DNA from: DASSUC01 sp035650075
GTDB taxonomy: Bacteria; Actinomycetota; Actinomycetes; Mycobacteriales; Micromonosporaceae
Assembly (NCBI GenBank): GCA_035650075.1
Contig: DASRII010000296.1
Location: 1 to 6,539, forward strand
DNA length: 6,539 bases
Direction: 5' to 3'
The notes below the pieces were generated by a model. It made no database searches. It was given only the letters and a program-made list of their open reading frames with translations, and was not told the origin of the DNA. Made by a program: the position numbers and the translations under genes. Shown piece by piece: positions 1 to 5,715 of the stretch. Each line of letters starts with the position of its first letter. The first letter of the stretch is position 1.

Positions 1-343
1 TCGGTCGCTACGCGACCCCTTGCCACCGGCCGAGAACCGACGTCTGGTCACAGACTGCCCGACCGAGGAGATCCCCCACCCAGCAACTGCACACCCACAC
101 CGGGACACTCACATCCCACCCACGGAAACGGCAGTAGGTCCGGATGTTGCCTACCTGAATGGACGTAGCGCATCGTTCTAGCACGCTGGCCCGCATCCGG
201 CCTTCTGTCGGTCCGATCCGGCGGGCGGTCGATCATGCTCAGGCCATAGACCAGCCGATACGCAGACTCGCTTCCGTGGACTCGGGCTTGCAAAACAGCA
301 CGTTTCGTGAGAGTGTATACATGGGAGAGTAGACACGTTAGCC
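1..343. other. Left-flank region without a supported gene
   Basis: No coding region is convincing here. A plus-strand frame is open from the window edge to a TAG at 179-181, but its third-position G/C content (roughly 60 percent by eye) is far below that of the real genes in this window, and I recognise no family in it. The part next to the tRNA fragment (about 288-337) is A+T-richer than its surroundings and contains GTATAC and two copies of GAGAGT (309-314 and 325-330). Integrase or excisionase arm sites often lie in such places, but nothing here proves that role. Confidence 0.4.
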
Positions 344-391
344 ATCTGACTACGGATCAGAAGGTTAGGGGTTCGAATCCCTTCGGGCGCG
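344..391 (+). other. 3' half of tRNA-Arg(ACG): candidate attachment (att) core
   Basis: This is the 3' part of a tRNA-Arg gene. The anticodon stem is TCTGA (345-349) paired with TCAGA (357-361). The seven-base loop (350-356) holds anticodon ACG at 352-354. The variable loop is 362-366. The T-stem/loop (367-383) has the TTCGAAT loop and a fully paired stem. The acceptor 3' strand CGGGCGC is at 384-390, followed by discriminator G at 391. The D-arm and the acceptor 5' strand (expected GCGCCCG) are absent; the bases before 344 do not resemble them. Integrases of actinomycete integrative elements commonly recombine within the 3' half of tRNA genes and carry this half as their attachment core. An integrase remnant lies next to it on the opposite strand, with its 3' end facing the fragment, as in pSAM2-type elements. 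It is therefore best read as an att site and not a working tRNA. Confidence 0.8.
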
Positions 392-491
392 CAACATCAT
401 CAGGATGGTGACCTGCCGGTATGGCGGTTGGCGTCCCTTGTGGTCTGTCCGGTACGGACGGTGGCGTCACGTGGGTGCCACTCGGGCGTTA

Positions 492-830
492 TCACAGACC
501 GTAGCTGCTCCTTGTACCACTTCTTGATCTGCGGGGTGGGTCCGGCCAATGCCGGCACGCCGGTGGCCGGGCGGGGTTTGGTCGGTTGCGGTCGGCGTTG
601 TTGCAGATCTTGTCACGGGTGCGGCGGGCGGCGGCGAGAACGAGTTTGGCGGTGGCGTTGGCGCAGCGACGCTGCACGACCGGTAGGACCCTGGTGTAGG
701 TGTCGGCGGTAACGACGATGCTGGAGTGCCCCGAGCAGGTCCCGCAGGGTCTTCAGGTCGGCGCCGGCCTCGTGGGCGATGAACGCGGCGCCGTGGCGCC
801 GACGCGTTCTGATCTGCGAGGCGGATGTGT
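492..830 (-). pseudogene. Tyrosine recombinase (phage/ICE-type integrase), C-terminal remnant
   Basis: When intact, this enzyme would cut and rejoin DNA at the tRNA attachment site. The minus strand encodes the end of the catalytic domain: RRHGAAFIAHEAGADLKTL, then DLLG, and after a shift of frame HSSIVVTADTYTRVL, ending in a basic tail (RRCANATAKLVLAAARRTR). The active-site tyrosine of TADTYT is at 698-696 and the histidine of the RHG motif at 795-793. The frame breaks in a run of four C on the plus strand (729-732), where one extra base separates DLLG from HSSI. Just 5' of RRHG another frame reads IRLADQ, resembling the expected IRLHDLR, so a second indel is likely and the HxxR histidine appears lost. 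The N-terminal two thirds are missing, with the cut lying directly behind the next gene. The present frame stops at 494-492. A neighbouring frame stays open to a TGA at 402-400, only 9 bp from the tRNA fragment, and may be the original C-terminus. The gene is not functional. Confidence 0.8.
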
Positions 831-848
831 GGTCGTCGTGGCTGCGCC

Positions 849-2156
849 TTATCCCGCCGCGGCGGTGAGGGTGTATCCGAGGGCGCGCAGTGCGCGGCGG
901 AAATGCGTTTCGTGTTCGACGGGTACGGCGAGATGGCGGTCGCCGACGAGGGTGCACAGGGTGCGGAGCGTCGGGTCGCGGGCGATGAGGGTCGCCAGCG
1001 GGGCGTCGGCGCACTTGACGAGGCGGACGAGGCCGTGGTCGCGGATCTTCGTGGTTCGTGTGGTCACGTCGTCGACCAGGACGGTGAACGCGGCTGGTAG
1101 GTCGTGTGTCGCGCGGTCGGTGAGGAAGGTGACGAACTGGCCGAGCTGCCGGCCGGTTTCGACTGCGGCGAGCAGTGTGTCGGCGCGTACGGTCCAGACC
1201 CGGTCGCTGGTGTGCTCGGCGTGGGCGTCGAGGACGAGCCGATCTGCGGCGGTGAGGTCGCCGACGGCAACGACGTCGAGGTTGGGCAGGATCTTGAGGG
1301 TCCGTTCCGGCGTCGTGGTGCTGGCTGGTGGCTGGTGGTCACCGGTCAGGCCGAGGGCGTAGGCGCCGAGCGGGTTGAGCCGGACGGCGAGCAGGCCGTC
1401 GTAGCGGCTGAGGCAGTCGAGGTCGTCGGCGCCCCAGTTGCCGTGGTAGTCGGCGCGGGCGCCGACGGGGTCGGTGTACTCGATGTCGATGAGGCCGAGG
1501 GTCGCTGCGTATTCGAACAGTACGGCGAGGGTGTATCGGCCTTCGAGGATCGGCCAGTCGGCGTACCCGCTGTAGCCGAGGCTGCCGTACTGGGGGTCGA
1601 CGAGGTACAGCTTCCACAGTCCGCGTTCGCTGCGGGCGACCGTCGGTGAGGTCTCCCGCCGGCGGCGCATCGTGGCGAACAGGTCGTCGACGGTGACCCA
1701 CTCGTCGCGCGGGCAGCCCGCGAGGGCCGTGGCGACGGCTTTGCGGCGAGTCTTCACCGAGGTGAGGACGTTCGCGGCGCGCTGGCCCTTGATCTGGTCG
1801 ACCCGGTTGAACTCGTCGAGCACGGTGGTGGTGACCCAGGATCGCCAGAGCTGCCGGATGGTGGCGGCGGCCGGGTTGGCCAAGGCGACGCGTCCGCGGT
1901 CGGTGAGCTGGAGCCGGCCGCCGGCGAGTTCGGCGAGCCCGCCGGCCTGCAGGAGCAGCGGCCACGCGAACGCCGCGATCGGTTCACCGGGGTAGAAGTC
2001 GCCGCCGTCGAGTACTTCGGTGACCGCGGCGACGGTCGCCCCGGCCGGCCGGCGGGTCGTTTCGCTGCACCGCAGCCGACCGGCCGCTACGAGGTGAAGT
2101 ACGGCGTGAAGGTTGGCCTGGGCCTGCGCCGCGGTCGGCCGGACTGTGTCAGGCAT
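849..2156 (-). CDS. Helicase-associated (XPB/Ssl2-type, Helicase_C_3) domain protein without a motor domain
   Basis: This is a 435-residue protein. Residues 8-93 form a helical, winged-helix-like N-terminal part (AFAWPLLLQAGGLAELAGG, then LTDRGRVAL). Residues 111-160 include LDEFNRVDQIKGQ and CPRDEWVTVDDLFATM. Residues 187-270 carry the best conserved block (DPQYGSLGYSGYADW, LFEYAATLGLIDIEYTDP, DDLDCLSRYDGLLAVRLNP). Residues 287-435 (LKILPNLDVVAVGDL to RALRALGYTL) match the domain Pfam calls Helicase conserved C-terminal domain / XPB-Ssl2 (PF13625). No Walker A or DEAD-box motif is present, so it cannot be a helicase alone; DNA binding or partnering with another enzyme is an inference. The ATG at 2156-2154 overlaps the upstream stop by 8 bp, which indicates translational coupling; there is no clear Shine-Dalgarno. 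A longer open frame begins at 2339 but lies inside the upstream gene. Relatives I recall are longer at the N-terminus, so this copy may be a short form. Family assignment is good; function is unknown. Confidence 0.85.
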   Translation of the reverse strand: MPDTVRPTAAQAQANLHAVLHLVAAGRLRCSETTRRPAGATVAAVTEVLDGGDFYPGEPIAAFAWPLLLQAGGLAELAGGRLQLTDRGRVALANPAAATIRQLWRSWVTTTVLDEFNRVDQIKGQRAANVLTSVKTRRKAVATALAGCPRDEWVTVDDLFATMRRRRETSPTVARSERGLWKLYLVDPQYGSLGYSGYADWPILEGRYTLAVLFEYAATLGLIDIEYTDPVGARADYHGNWGADDLDCLSRYDGLLAVRLNPLGAYALGLTGDHQPPASTTTPERTLKILPNLDVVAVGDLTAADRLVLDAHAEHTSDRVWTVRADTLLAAVETGRQLGQFVTFLTDRATHDLPAAFTVLVDDVTTRTTKIRDHGLVRLVKCADAPLATLIARDPTLRTLCTLVGDRHLAVPVEHETHFRRALRALGYTLTAAAG

Positions 2157-3300
2157 GCAGACCGGCCAGGTCGAGGCGTTCGAGCAGGCTGGGTTTACGC
2201 GCGTGCACGGTCCGCAGGCCGGCGAGCCGCTGCCGGAACAGTGCGATGTTGCCGTCGCGTTCACCGAGGTCGCGCAGGTCGACGAGGAGCTGTACGGCCG
2301 TGTCGTACTCACGCGGCTTCTTCGTGGCGATGAGATCATTCACCTGCTGCCACGCGCTTGGTTGGTCGAGGGCCAGCGTGTCGAGGTGCCGCTGCCGGGC
2401 GGCCGCCACAGACCGTTCCCGGCGGACCCGGTCGCGTTCGCGCTGTTCGGCGGCCCGGTGTTCCCGTTCTGTGCGGAGATCTGCGGCGGTGGCGAGCAGT
2501 TTCCCGGCGGTGCGTGGGACGGCCGCGGTGGCCGTGTCCGGCCGGTGCTCGTGGCGGTAGCGGCGCACCAGCTGGCTGCGTAGGTGGCTGTCTCCGCCCG
2601 TGATCAGGTCGGTCAGGATGGTGTCCTTCTCCCGCGCGGGCAGCCGGAGAACCCAGGTGCGGAGTTGCGCGGCGGTCTGCTCGCCGGCTGCGGCCGGCGC
2701 CGAACCGGCCGCCGCTGCCGCGAGCAGGTCCGGGTCGATGCACAGGAACTCGGCGACCGCGGTGAGTGGGGCGTCGAGCGTGTCCAGGCCGGCCGGGACG
2801 GGCGGCTCGGGCTCGTCGTCGGCGAGTTCCAGCGACTGTACGCAGCGCAGCCAGCCCAGGTACAGCAGGCGCAGGTCGCCGGCGGCGAGGGCGTCCCGGA
2901 CCGGGATGATCGAGGCGAGCAGGCCGTGACCGTCGAGGTCCCACTCGTCGGTGCCGTCCTCGTCGTCCCGGTGGAGGTGGACGATGATGTGCTGGCCGGC
3001 GGTCCACGCGGACGCACCGTCGCCCACGCAGTAGTCGGCGACGGTGGCGGGGTCGAGCACCCGTTTCGGCAGCCGAAGCATGAGCTGGCGGGTGCCCCAG
3101 TTCGCCAGGTACAGGTGTGCGTCGAAGTACCGCTCCATGAGTATGTGCGGCTCGCCTTTGAAGTCGCCCCACTGGTAGGTGTTGACGAAGCTGGTGGCGG
3201 TGATGTCGGCGCGGGTGGACAGGGACCGCAGCTCGCCCTGTTCGCGCGTGGTGAGGGGCCGGTCGACGGCGGTGAACTCGTAGTACTGGTACTCGCTCAC
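2149..3300 (-). CDS. Conserved actinobacterial protein of unknown function (SEYQYYEF family)
   Basis: This is a 383-residue soluble protein with no signal peptide or membrane segment. I recognise it as a widespread but unnamed actinomycete family. The N-terminal half (residues 2-160) is strongly conserved: SEYQYYEFTAVDRPLT, TATSFVNTYQWGDFKGEP, MERYFDAHLYLANWGTRQLMLRLP, and HIIVHLHRDDEDGTDEW. The middle (185-250) is helical and alanine-rich. Residues 272-308 are rich in Arg, Glu and Ala and probably form a coiled coil. The tail (313-383) carries SAWQQVNDLIATKKPREYDTA and HARKPSLLERLD, also typical of the family. I chose GTG at 3300 because relatives begin at this point; the longer frame from 3342 would overlap the preceding gene. 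It starts 5 bp after the CcbP-like gene and ends by overlapping the helicase-associated gene by 8 bp, so the three are almost certainly co-transcribed. I recall relatives lying near SWIM zinc-finger or helicase genes, which hints at nucleic-acid work, but no catalytic motif is visible. Confidence 0.85.
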   Translation of the reverse strand: MSEYQYYEFTAVDRPLTTREQGELRSLSTRADITATSFVNTYQWGDFKGEPHILMERYFDAHLYLANWGTRQLMLRLPKRVLDPATVADYCVGDGASAWTAGQHIIVHLHRDDEDGTDEWDLDGHGLLASIIPVRDALAAGDLRLLYLGWLRCVQSLELADDEPEPPVPAGLDTLDAPLTAVAEFLCIDPDLLAAAAAGSAPAAAGEQTAAQLRTWVLRLPAREKDTILTDLITGGDSHLRSQLVRRYRHEHRPDTATAAVPRTAGKLLATAADLRTEREHRAAEQRERDRVRRERSVAAARQRHLDTLALDQPSAWQQVNDLIATKKPREYDTAVQLLVDLRDLGERDGNIALFRQRLAGLRTVHARKPSLLERLDLAGLHA

Positions 3301-3305
3301 TGCGC

Positions 3306-3617
3306 CTACCGCCCGGCCCAGTGCCGGTAGGCGTCGATCCACGCAGCGCCGTCCGGCGGCGGTGTGGGCAGCGGCAGGTCGAGCAGGTCGATCCTCTGCC
3401 GGTGACGGCCACGGACGCAGACCGCGACGATGCTGTCGTCGGTCAGGTCGACCTCCTGCACGGTCACCTCGACGCCGAGGACGGTGGTGGTGAACGGCAC
3501 CGACAGATTTTCCTCGATCATGGTGAACAGGCCGGTGAGCTGTTCGTCGTCGTTGTACGCGTCAACGGTGGCCTCTTCGATCATCGCCTCGATCGCCGCG
3601 CTCCGCTTCGATGCCAT
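3306..3617 (-). CDS. CcbP-like calcium-binding protein
   Basis: This is a 103-residue acidic protein matching the CcbP family (Pfam 'Calcium binding', PF11535), named after a cyanobacterial Ca2+-binding protein of Anabaena. The family pattern is clear: MIEEATVDAYNDDEQLTGL (residues 12-30), MIEENLSVPF (33-42), TTVLGVEVTVQEVDL (44-58), then RGRHRQRIDLLDLPLP (69-84) and the closing WIDAYRHWA. Acidic clusters (EE, NDDEQ, DLTDD) could bind metal. Whether this copy binds calcium is not shown. It is the first gene of a three-gene minus-strand operon; the next start codon is 5 bp beyond its TAG. The start at 3617 has no Shine-Dalgarno, but TATCCT lies 6 bp upstream, as expected for a leaderless transcript. 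The frame remains open upstream to a second, well-equipped start at 3839, which would give a 177-residue fusion with a toxin-partner fragment. The short form equals the usual family length and is preferred. Confidence 0.85.
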   Translation of the reverse strand: MASKRSAAIEAMIEEATVDAYNDDEQLTGLFTMIEENLSVPFTTTVLGVEVTVQEVDLTDDSIVAVCVRGRHRQRIDLLDLPLPTPPPDGAAWIDAYRHWAGR

Positions 3618-3839
3618 CGGCGGAGGATAACGGACCCCGTCCCGGGGCGTTCGTAGCCCCACCTGGAGATCTCCGGCGCCGTCCAGGTCGTAGGAGCTGT
3701 CGCCCGACCAGTCCAGCCAACGGTCGAGCGTCACCACGCCGCTGACCGGGCCGCGTAGGTTGGCCAGGCTCGCAGGAACGACGTAGCGCCGCTGGTCGAC
3801 GTACCTCGAACCAGCCGGCGCGCCACCTGCCCTCGCCAT
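3618..3839 (-). pseudogene. N-terminal fragment of an AbiEii-partner (antitoxin)-like protein, in frame with the CcbP-like gene
   Basis: Starting at the ATG at 3839, the first ~60 codons encode RRYVVPASLANLRGPVSGVV and then LDWSGDSSYDLDGAGDL. I recall this pattern (RYVxPxSLxxLxGPxxGVVxLPxxLDWSxxxxYDLDDP) from a small actinobacterial family encoded just upstream of AbiEii/AbiGii-type nucleotidyltransferase toxins, where it is the presumed antitoxin or regulator. The family resemblance stops after about residue 60 (near 3660). The rest of the expected protein and any toxin gene are missing, and the frame runs on through about 14 unrelated codons into the CcbP-like gene without a stop. The start has a strong Shine-Dalgarno, so the fragment may still be translated, possibly as a fusion. 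Family assignment is from memory and moderately sure. Confidence 0.55.
3624..3629 (-). promoter_or_regulatory. Candidate -10 element for a leaderless CcbP-operon transcript
   Basis: The minus strand reads TATCCT, then CCGCCG, then the ATG at 3617. This fits the actinobacterial -10 pattern TANNNT, with six bases between the hexamer and a transcription start at the A of the ATG. No Shine-Dalgarno lies between them, which suits leaderless translation. No good -35 box is visible 16-18 bp further upstream. A hexamer of this form also occurs often by chance. Confidence 0.45.
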
Positions 3840-3847
3840 CAGCCGCA

Positions 3848-3852
3848 CCTCC
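3848..3852 (-). promoter_or_regulatory. Strong ribosome binding site for the ATG at 3839
   Basis: The minus strand carries GGAGG followed by an 8-base spacer (TGCGGCTG) and ATG. This is the best Shine-Dalgarno seen in the minus-strand operon and marks 3839 as the original start of the truncated toxin-partner gene. Confidence 0.7.
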
Positions 3853-3975
3853 AGACCCCCCGATGTACGTCCGAGCCGGCACACGACGGTGTAACCGGGT
3901 GTGTCGCTGCGGCCGTGAAAGCGAGCGCCGGTGGCGTAGTTGATCCCGTAGTGCTCGACTGGTGCCCGGATGTCG

Positions 3976-4012
3976 CGTACCGAATTGGCACGGCGGGCGA
4001 GATTTCGGTACG
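3976..4012. repeat. Inverted repeat, 9-bp arms
   Basis: CGTACCGAA at 3976-3984 is matched exactly by its reverse complement TTCGGTACG at 4004-4012, with a 19-base spacer. It lies in the divergent intergenic region, where a regulator could bind. A repeat of this size is expected about once by chance in a window of this length, so its meaning is uncertain. Confidence 0.4.
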
Positions 4013-4252
4013 TCGCGCCAAAGCTCGGCCGGCTTCACGCCCGTACGGCGGGGTCCGATGTGGCACCCCGCGTGGACCAGCGGATTGGGAAGCCGCTGCG
4101 TATGGACGGAGGTCCTTCTGGCCTACTACGACGATCATCGGTAGCCGCCGCTGCGCTCTCACGGTCAAGGGACACAGCCTGCGGTCCAGCCACGTCCGAC
4201 GGTGGCCCCGCCCGCGATACGGGCCGCAGGATGATCACCGCGCCGTGGTGGG

Positions 4253-4258
4253 TAGGGT
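4253..4258 (+). promoter_or_regulatory. Possible -10 element upstream of the DUF2786 gene
   Basis: TAGGGT fits the actinobacterial TANNNT -10 pattern and would place a transcription start near 4265, about 30 bases before the chosen GTG. No convincing -35 box is seen 16-18 bp upstream, so the call is weak. Confidence 0.25.
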
Positions 4259-4296
4259 CGCTGGTCGAGTGGCCTCGGGTTGATCGGGTGGTGGCG

Positions 4297-5715
4297 GTGG
4301 GCGCGAAGAGTCGTGAGCGGCGGCGGGCCAAGCAGAAGGCGCGTGATGAGCAGCAGCGGCGCCGGCAGGAGCGGGTCGGCTCTGAGCCGGGGTGTGGGCA
4401 TGGTGCGGCGGGCGGGTCACCCCCGGCGGGGCTGTTCGGTGGGGCCGAACATCGGGTACTGCCTGTGCAGATGGTGGAGCCGGTGACCCGCGAAGCGGTT
4501 GTCGCCCTGCACCGCAAGGACGATGAGACCGTGCGGCGGTGCTGTGCCGTGCTGGCCGATGGCCCGGGCTGGGCTGGTGGGCGGCGGGCGGTGGACTCGG
4601 CGTTGATCGCGATCGCGCAACGTGAGCTGTCGGCGGTGTGGACTCGAGGCTGGCAGCCCGTCGATGTGGTCCGAGCCGCCCGACGCGACTACGGTGCTCG
4701 CCAGGTACGGATCGCCGCCGATGTCATCGCTGCGGAGATGCGCGGCTACGCCGCCGCGACCGTGGATGAGCGCTGGGAGGCTCAGCTGCGTGAGGTCGGC
4801 GCAGCGGTCTGGTGGGCGCGCGACGACGAGTACCTTTTGGCCTTGGGCGAGCGTGAGGGCCTGGCCCGGCCGGAGGTGCTCCGGTGCCTGCTGCAGGTCC
4901 TGCACGTCTTCAGCACCTGCCCGAAGATCGAGGTCTTGTGCCCGCCGCCGGGGCAGGCACGGCGTGGCTCGCTTGGTGCGGCCGCGGCCGGCGGCCGGGC
5001 GGCTGACCCGCGCCAGCTTGAGCGGGTACGGGCGCTGCTGGCCAAGGCCGAGTCGACCAACTTCGCGGAGGAGGCCGAGGCGTACACCGCCAAGGCGCAG
5101 GAGCTGATGGCTCGCCACAGCATCGACTACGCGCTGCTGTCGGTCGAGGCCGGCGCCCGTGACGAGCCGGTCGGGCGGCGCATCGGTATAGACAACCCGT
5201 ACGAGGCGCCCAAGGTGCTCCTGCTCGACGTGGTGGCCCGCGCTAACCGTTGCCGGGCGGTTTGGTCCAGCTCCTTCGGGTTTGTCACGGTGCTCGGGTT
5301 CGCCGCCGACCTCGACGCCGTCGAGCTGCTGTTCACCTCGCTGCTGGTGCAGGCCACCGCGGCGATGACGCGGGCCGGGTCCCACCGCGATGCGTACGGC
5401 CGGTCGACCACCCGCTCGTTCAGGCAGTCGTTCCTGACCGCGTACGCCCAGCGCATCGGCGAGCGTCTAGCCGTGGCGACCAAGCAGGCGACCGAACAGG
5501 CCAGCCGGGACCTGGTCGGCCAACCCGGGGCGGACCGGCTGCTGCCGATACTCGCCTCCCGGCACTCCGCGGTCGGTGCGATGGCCGAGGACCTCTTCCC
5601 CGACCTCGTCGGCCGGCCGGTGGCGGCCACCAACCGGGACGGGTGGGTATCCGGTCGAGCCGCAGCCGACCAGGCCCAGCTCACCACCTGGCGCGCGGTG
5701 GACACCGACGCCTGA
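4297..5715 (+). CDS. DUF2786 domain-containing protein
   Basis: This is a 472-residue protein. It opens with a very basic segment (VGAKSRERRRAKQKARDEQQ, residues 1-20, Arg/Lys-rich to 26), followed by a glycine/proline-rich linker. Residues ~65-220 form a helical domain (PVTREAVVALHRKDDETV, QRELSAVWTRGWQPVDVVRA, MRGYAAATVDERWEAQL). Residues 240-281 are the DUF2786 signature (LERVRALLAKAESTNFAEEA, then EAYTAKAQELMARHSIDYAL; Pfam PF10979). Residues ~293-402 form the C-terminal domain that usually accompanies it (NPYEAPKVLLLDVVARANRC, RSFRQSFLTAYAQRIGERLA). The biochemical role of DUF2786 is unknown; the basic N-terminus suggests nucleic-acid contact, which is inference. I chose GTG 4297 because relatives begin with a GAKSRERRR-like segment; an ATG at 4231 and other codons back to 3970 would only add uncharacteristic sequence. 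GGGTGG about 5 bases upstream is a weak ribosome binding site. It stands alone, divergent from the operon and convergent with the remnants to its right. It appears intact. Confidence 0.85.
   Translation: MGAKSRERRRAKQKARDEQQRRRQERVGSEPGCGHGAAGGSPPAGLFGGAEHRVLPVQMVEPVTREAVVALHRKDDETVRRCCAVLADGPGWAGGRRAVDSALIAIAQRELSAVWTRGWQPVDVVRAARRDYGARQVRIAADVIAAEMRGYAAATVDERWEAQLREVGAAVWWARDDEYLLALGEREGLARPEVLRCLLQVLHVFSTCPKIEVLCPPPGQARRGSLGAAAAGGRAADPRQLERVRALLAKAESTNFAEEAEAYTAKAQELMARHSIDYALLSVEAGARDEPVGRRIGIDNPYEAPKVLLLDVVARANRCRAVWSSSFGFVTVLGFAADLDAVELLFTSLLVQATAAMTRAGSHRDAYGRSTTRSFRQSFLTAYAQRIGERLAVATKQATEQASRDLVGQPGADRLLPILASRHSAVGAMAEDLFPDLVGRPVAATNRDGWVSGRAAADQAQLTTWRAVDTDA

Larger units (their letters stand above)
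3853..4296. other. Divergent intergenic region between the minus-strand operon and the DUF2786 gene
   Basis: This 440-base stretch separates two divergent transcription units, so the promoters of both may lie here. On the minus strand the frame of the truncated toxin-partner gene stays open back to a TGA at 4037-4035. The portion from about 3980 to 3840 has coding-like third positions and reads APVEHYGINYATGARFHGRS and then DTPGYTVV; it may be another gene remnant, but I cannot name it. The plus-strand frame of DUF2786 is also open from 3970, but its translation there is low-quality, arginine-rich and lacks family resemblance. No RNA gene or terminator stands out. Confidence 0.4.

Noticed and set aside
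2..181. C-terminal end of a plus-strand gene entering from the left edge
   Set aside because: The frame is open, but its third positions are far less G/C-rich than real genes here and the translation matches nothing I know.
300..393. A complete tRNA-Arg gene
   Set aside because: No GCGCCCG acceptor strand and no D-arm precede the anticodon arm; only the 3' half is present.
854..865. CCGCCGCGGCGG palindrome as a terminator
   Set aside because: It lies within the last codons of the helicase-associated gene (alanine repeats), has no loop and no following T-run.
700..1362. Long plus-strand frame of 220 codons
   Set aside because: It is antisense to the integrase remnant and the helicase-associated gene, with a low-complexity Arg/Ser/Val composition and no recognisable domain.
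1104..1649. Plus-strand frame of 181 codons
   Set aside because: It mirrors the helicase-associated gene; Val/Gly/Glu-rich shadow composition.
2584..3330. Plus-strand frame of 248 codons
   Set aside because: Antisense shadow of the SEYQYYEF-family gene with no domain resemblance.
2336..3412. Minus-strand frame of 358 codons, very Arg/Pro-rich
   Set aside because: It is an offset frame of the SEYQYYEF-family gene; its composition is typical of GC-rich out-of-frame translation.
3970..4296. Earlier starts for the DUF2786 gene
   Set aside because: The added residues do not resemble the family, which begins with the basic GAKSRERRR segment; the frame is open there by chance.
4417..5385. Minus-strand frame of 322 codons
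   Set aside because: Antisense to the well-supported DUF2786 gene; no family resemblance.
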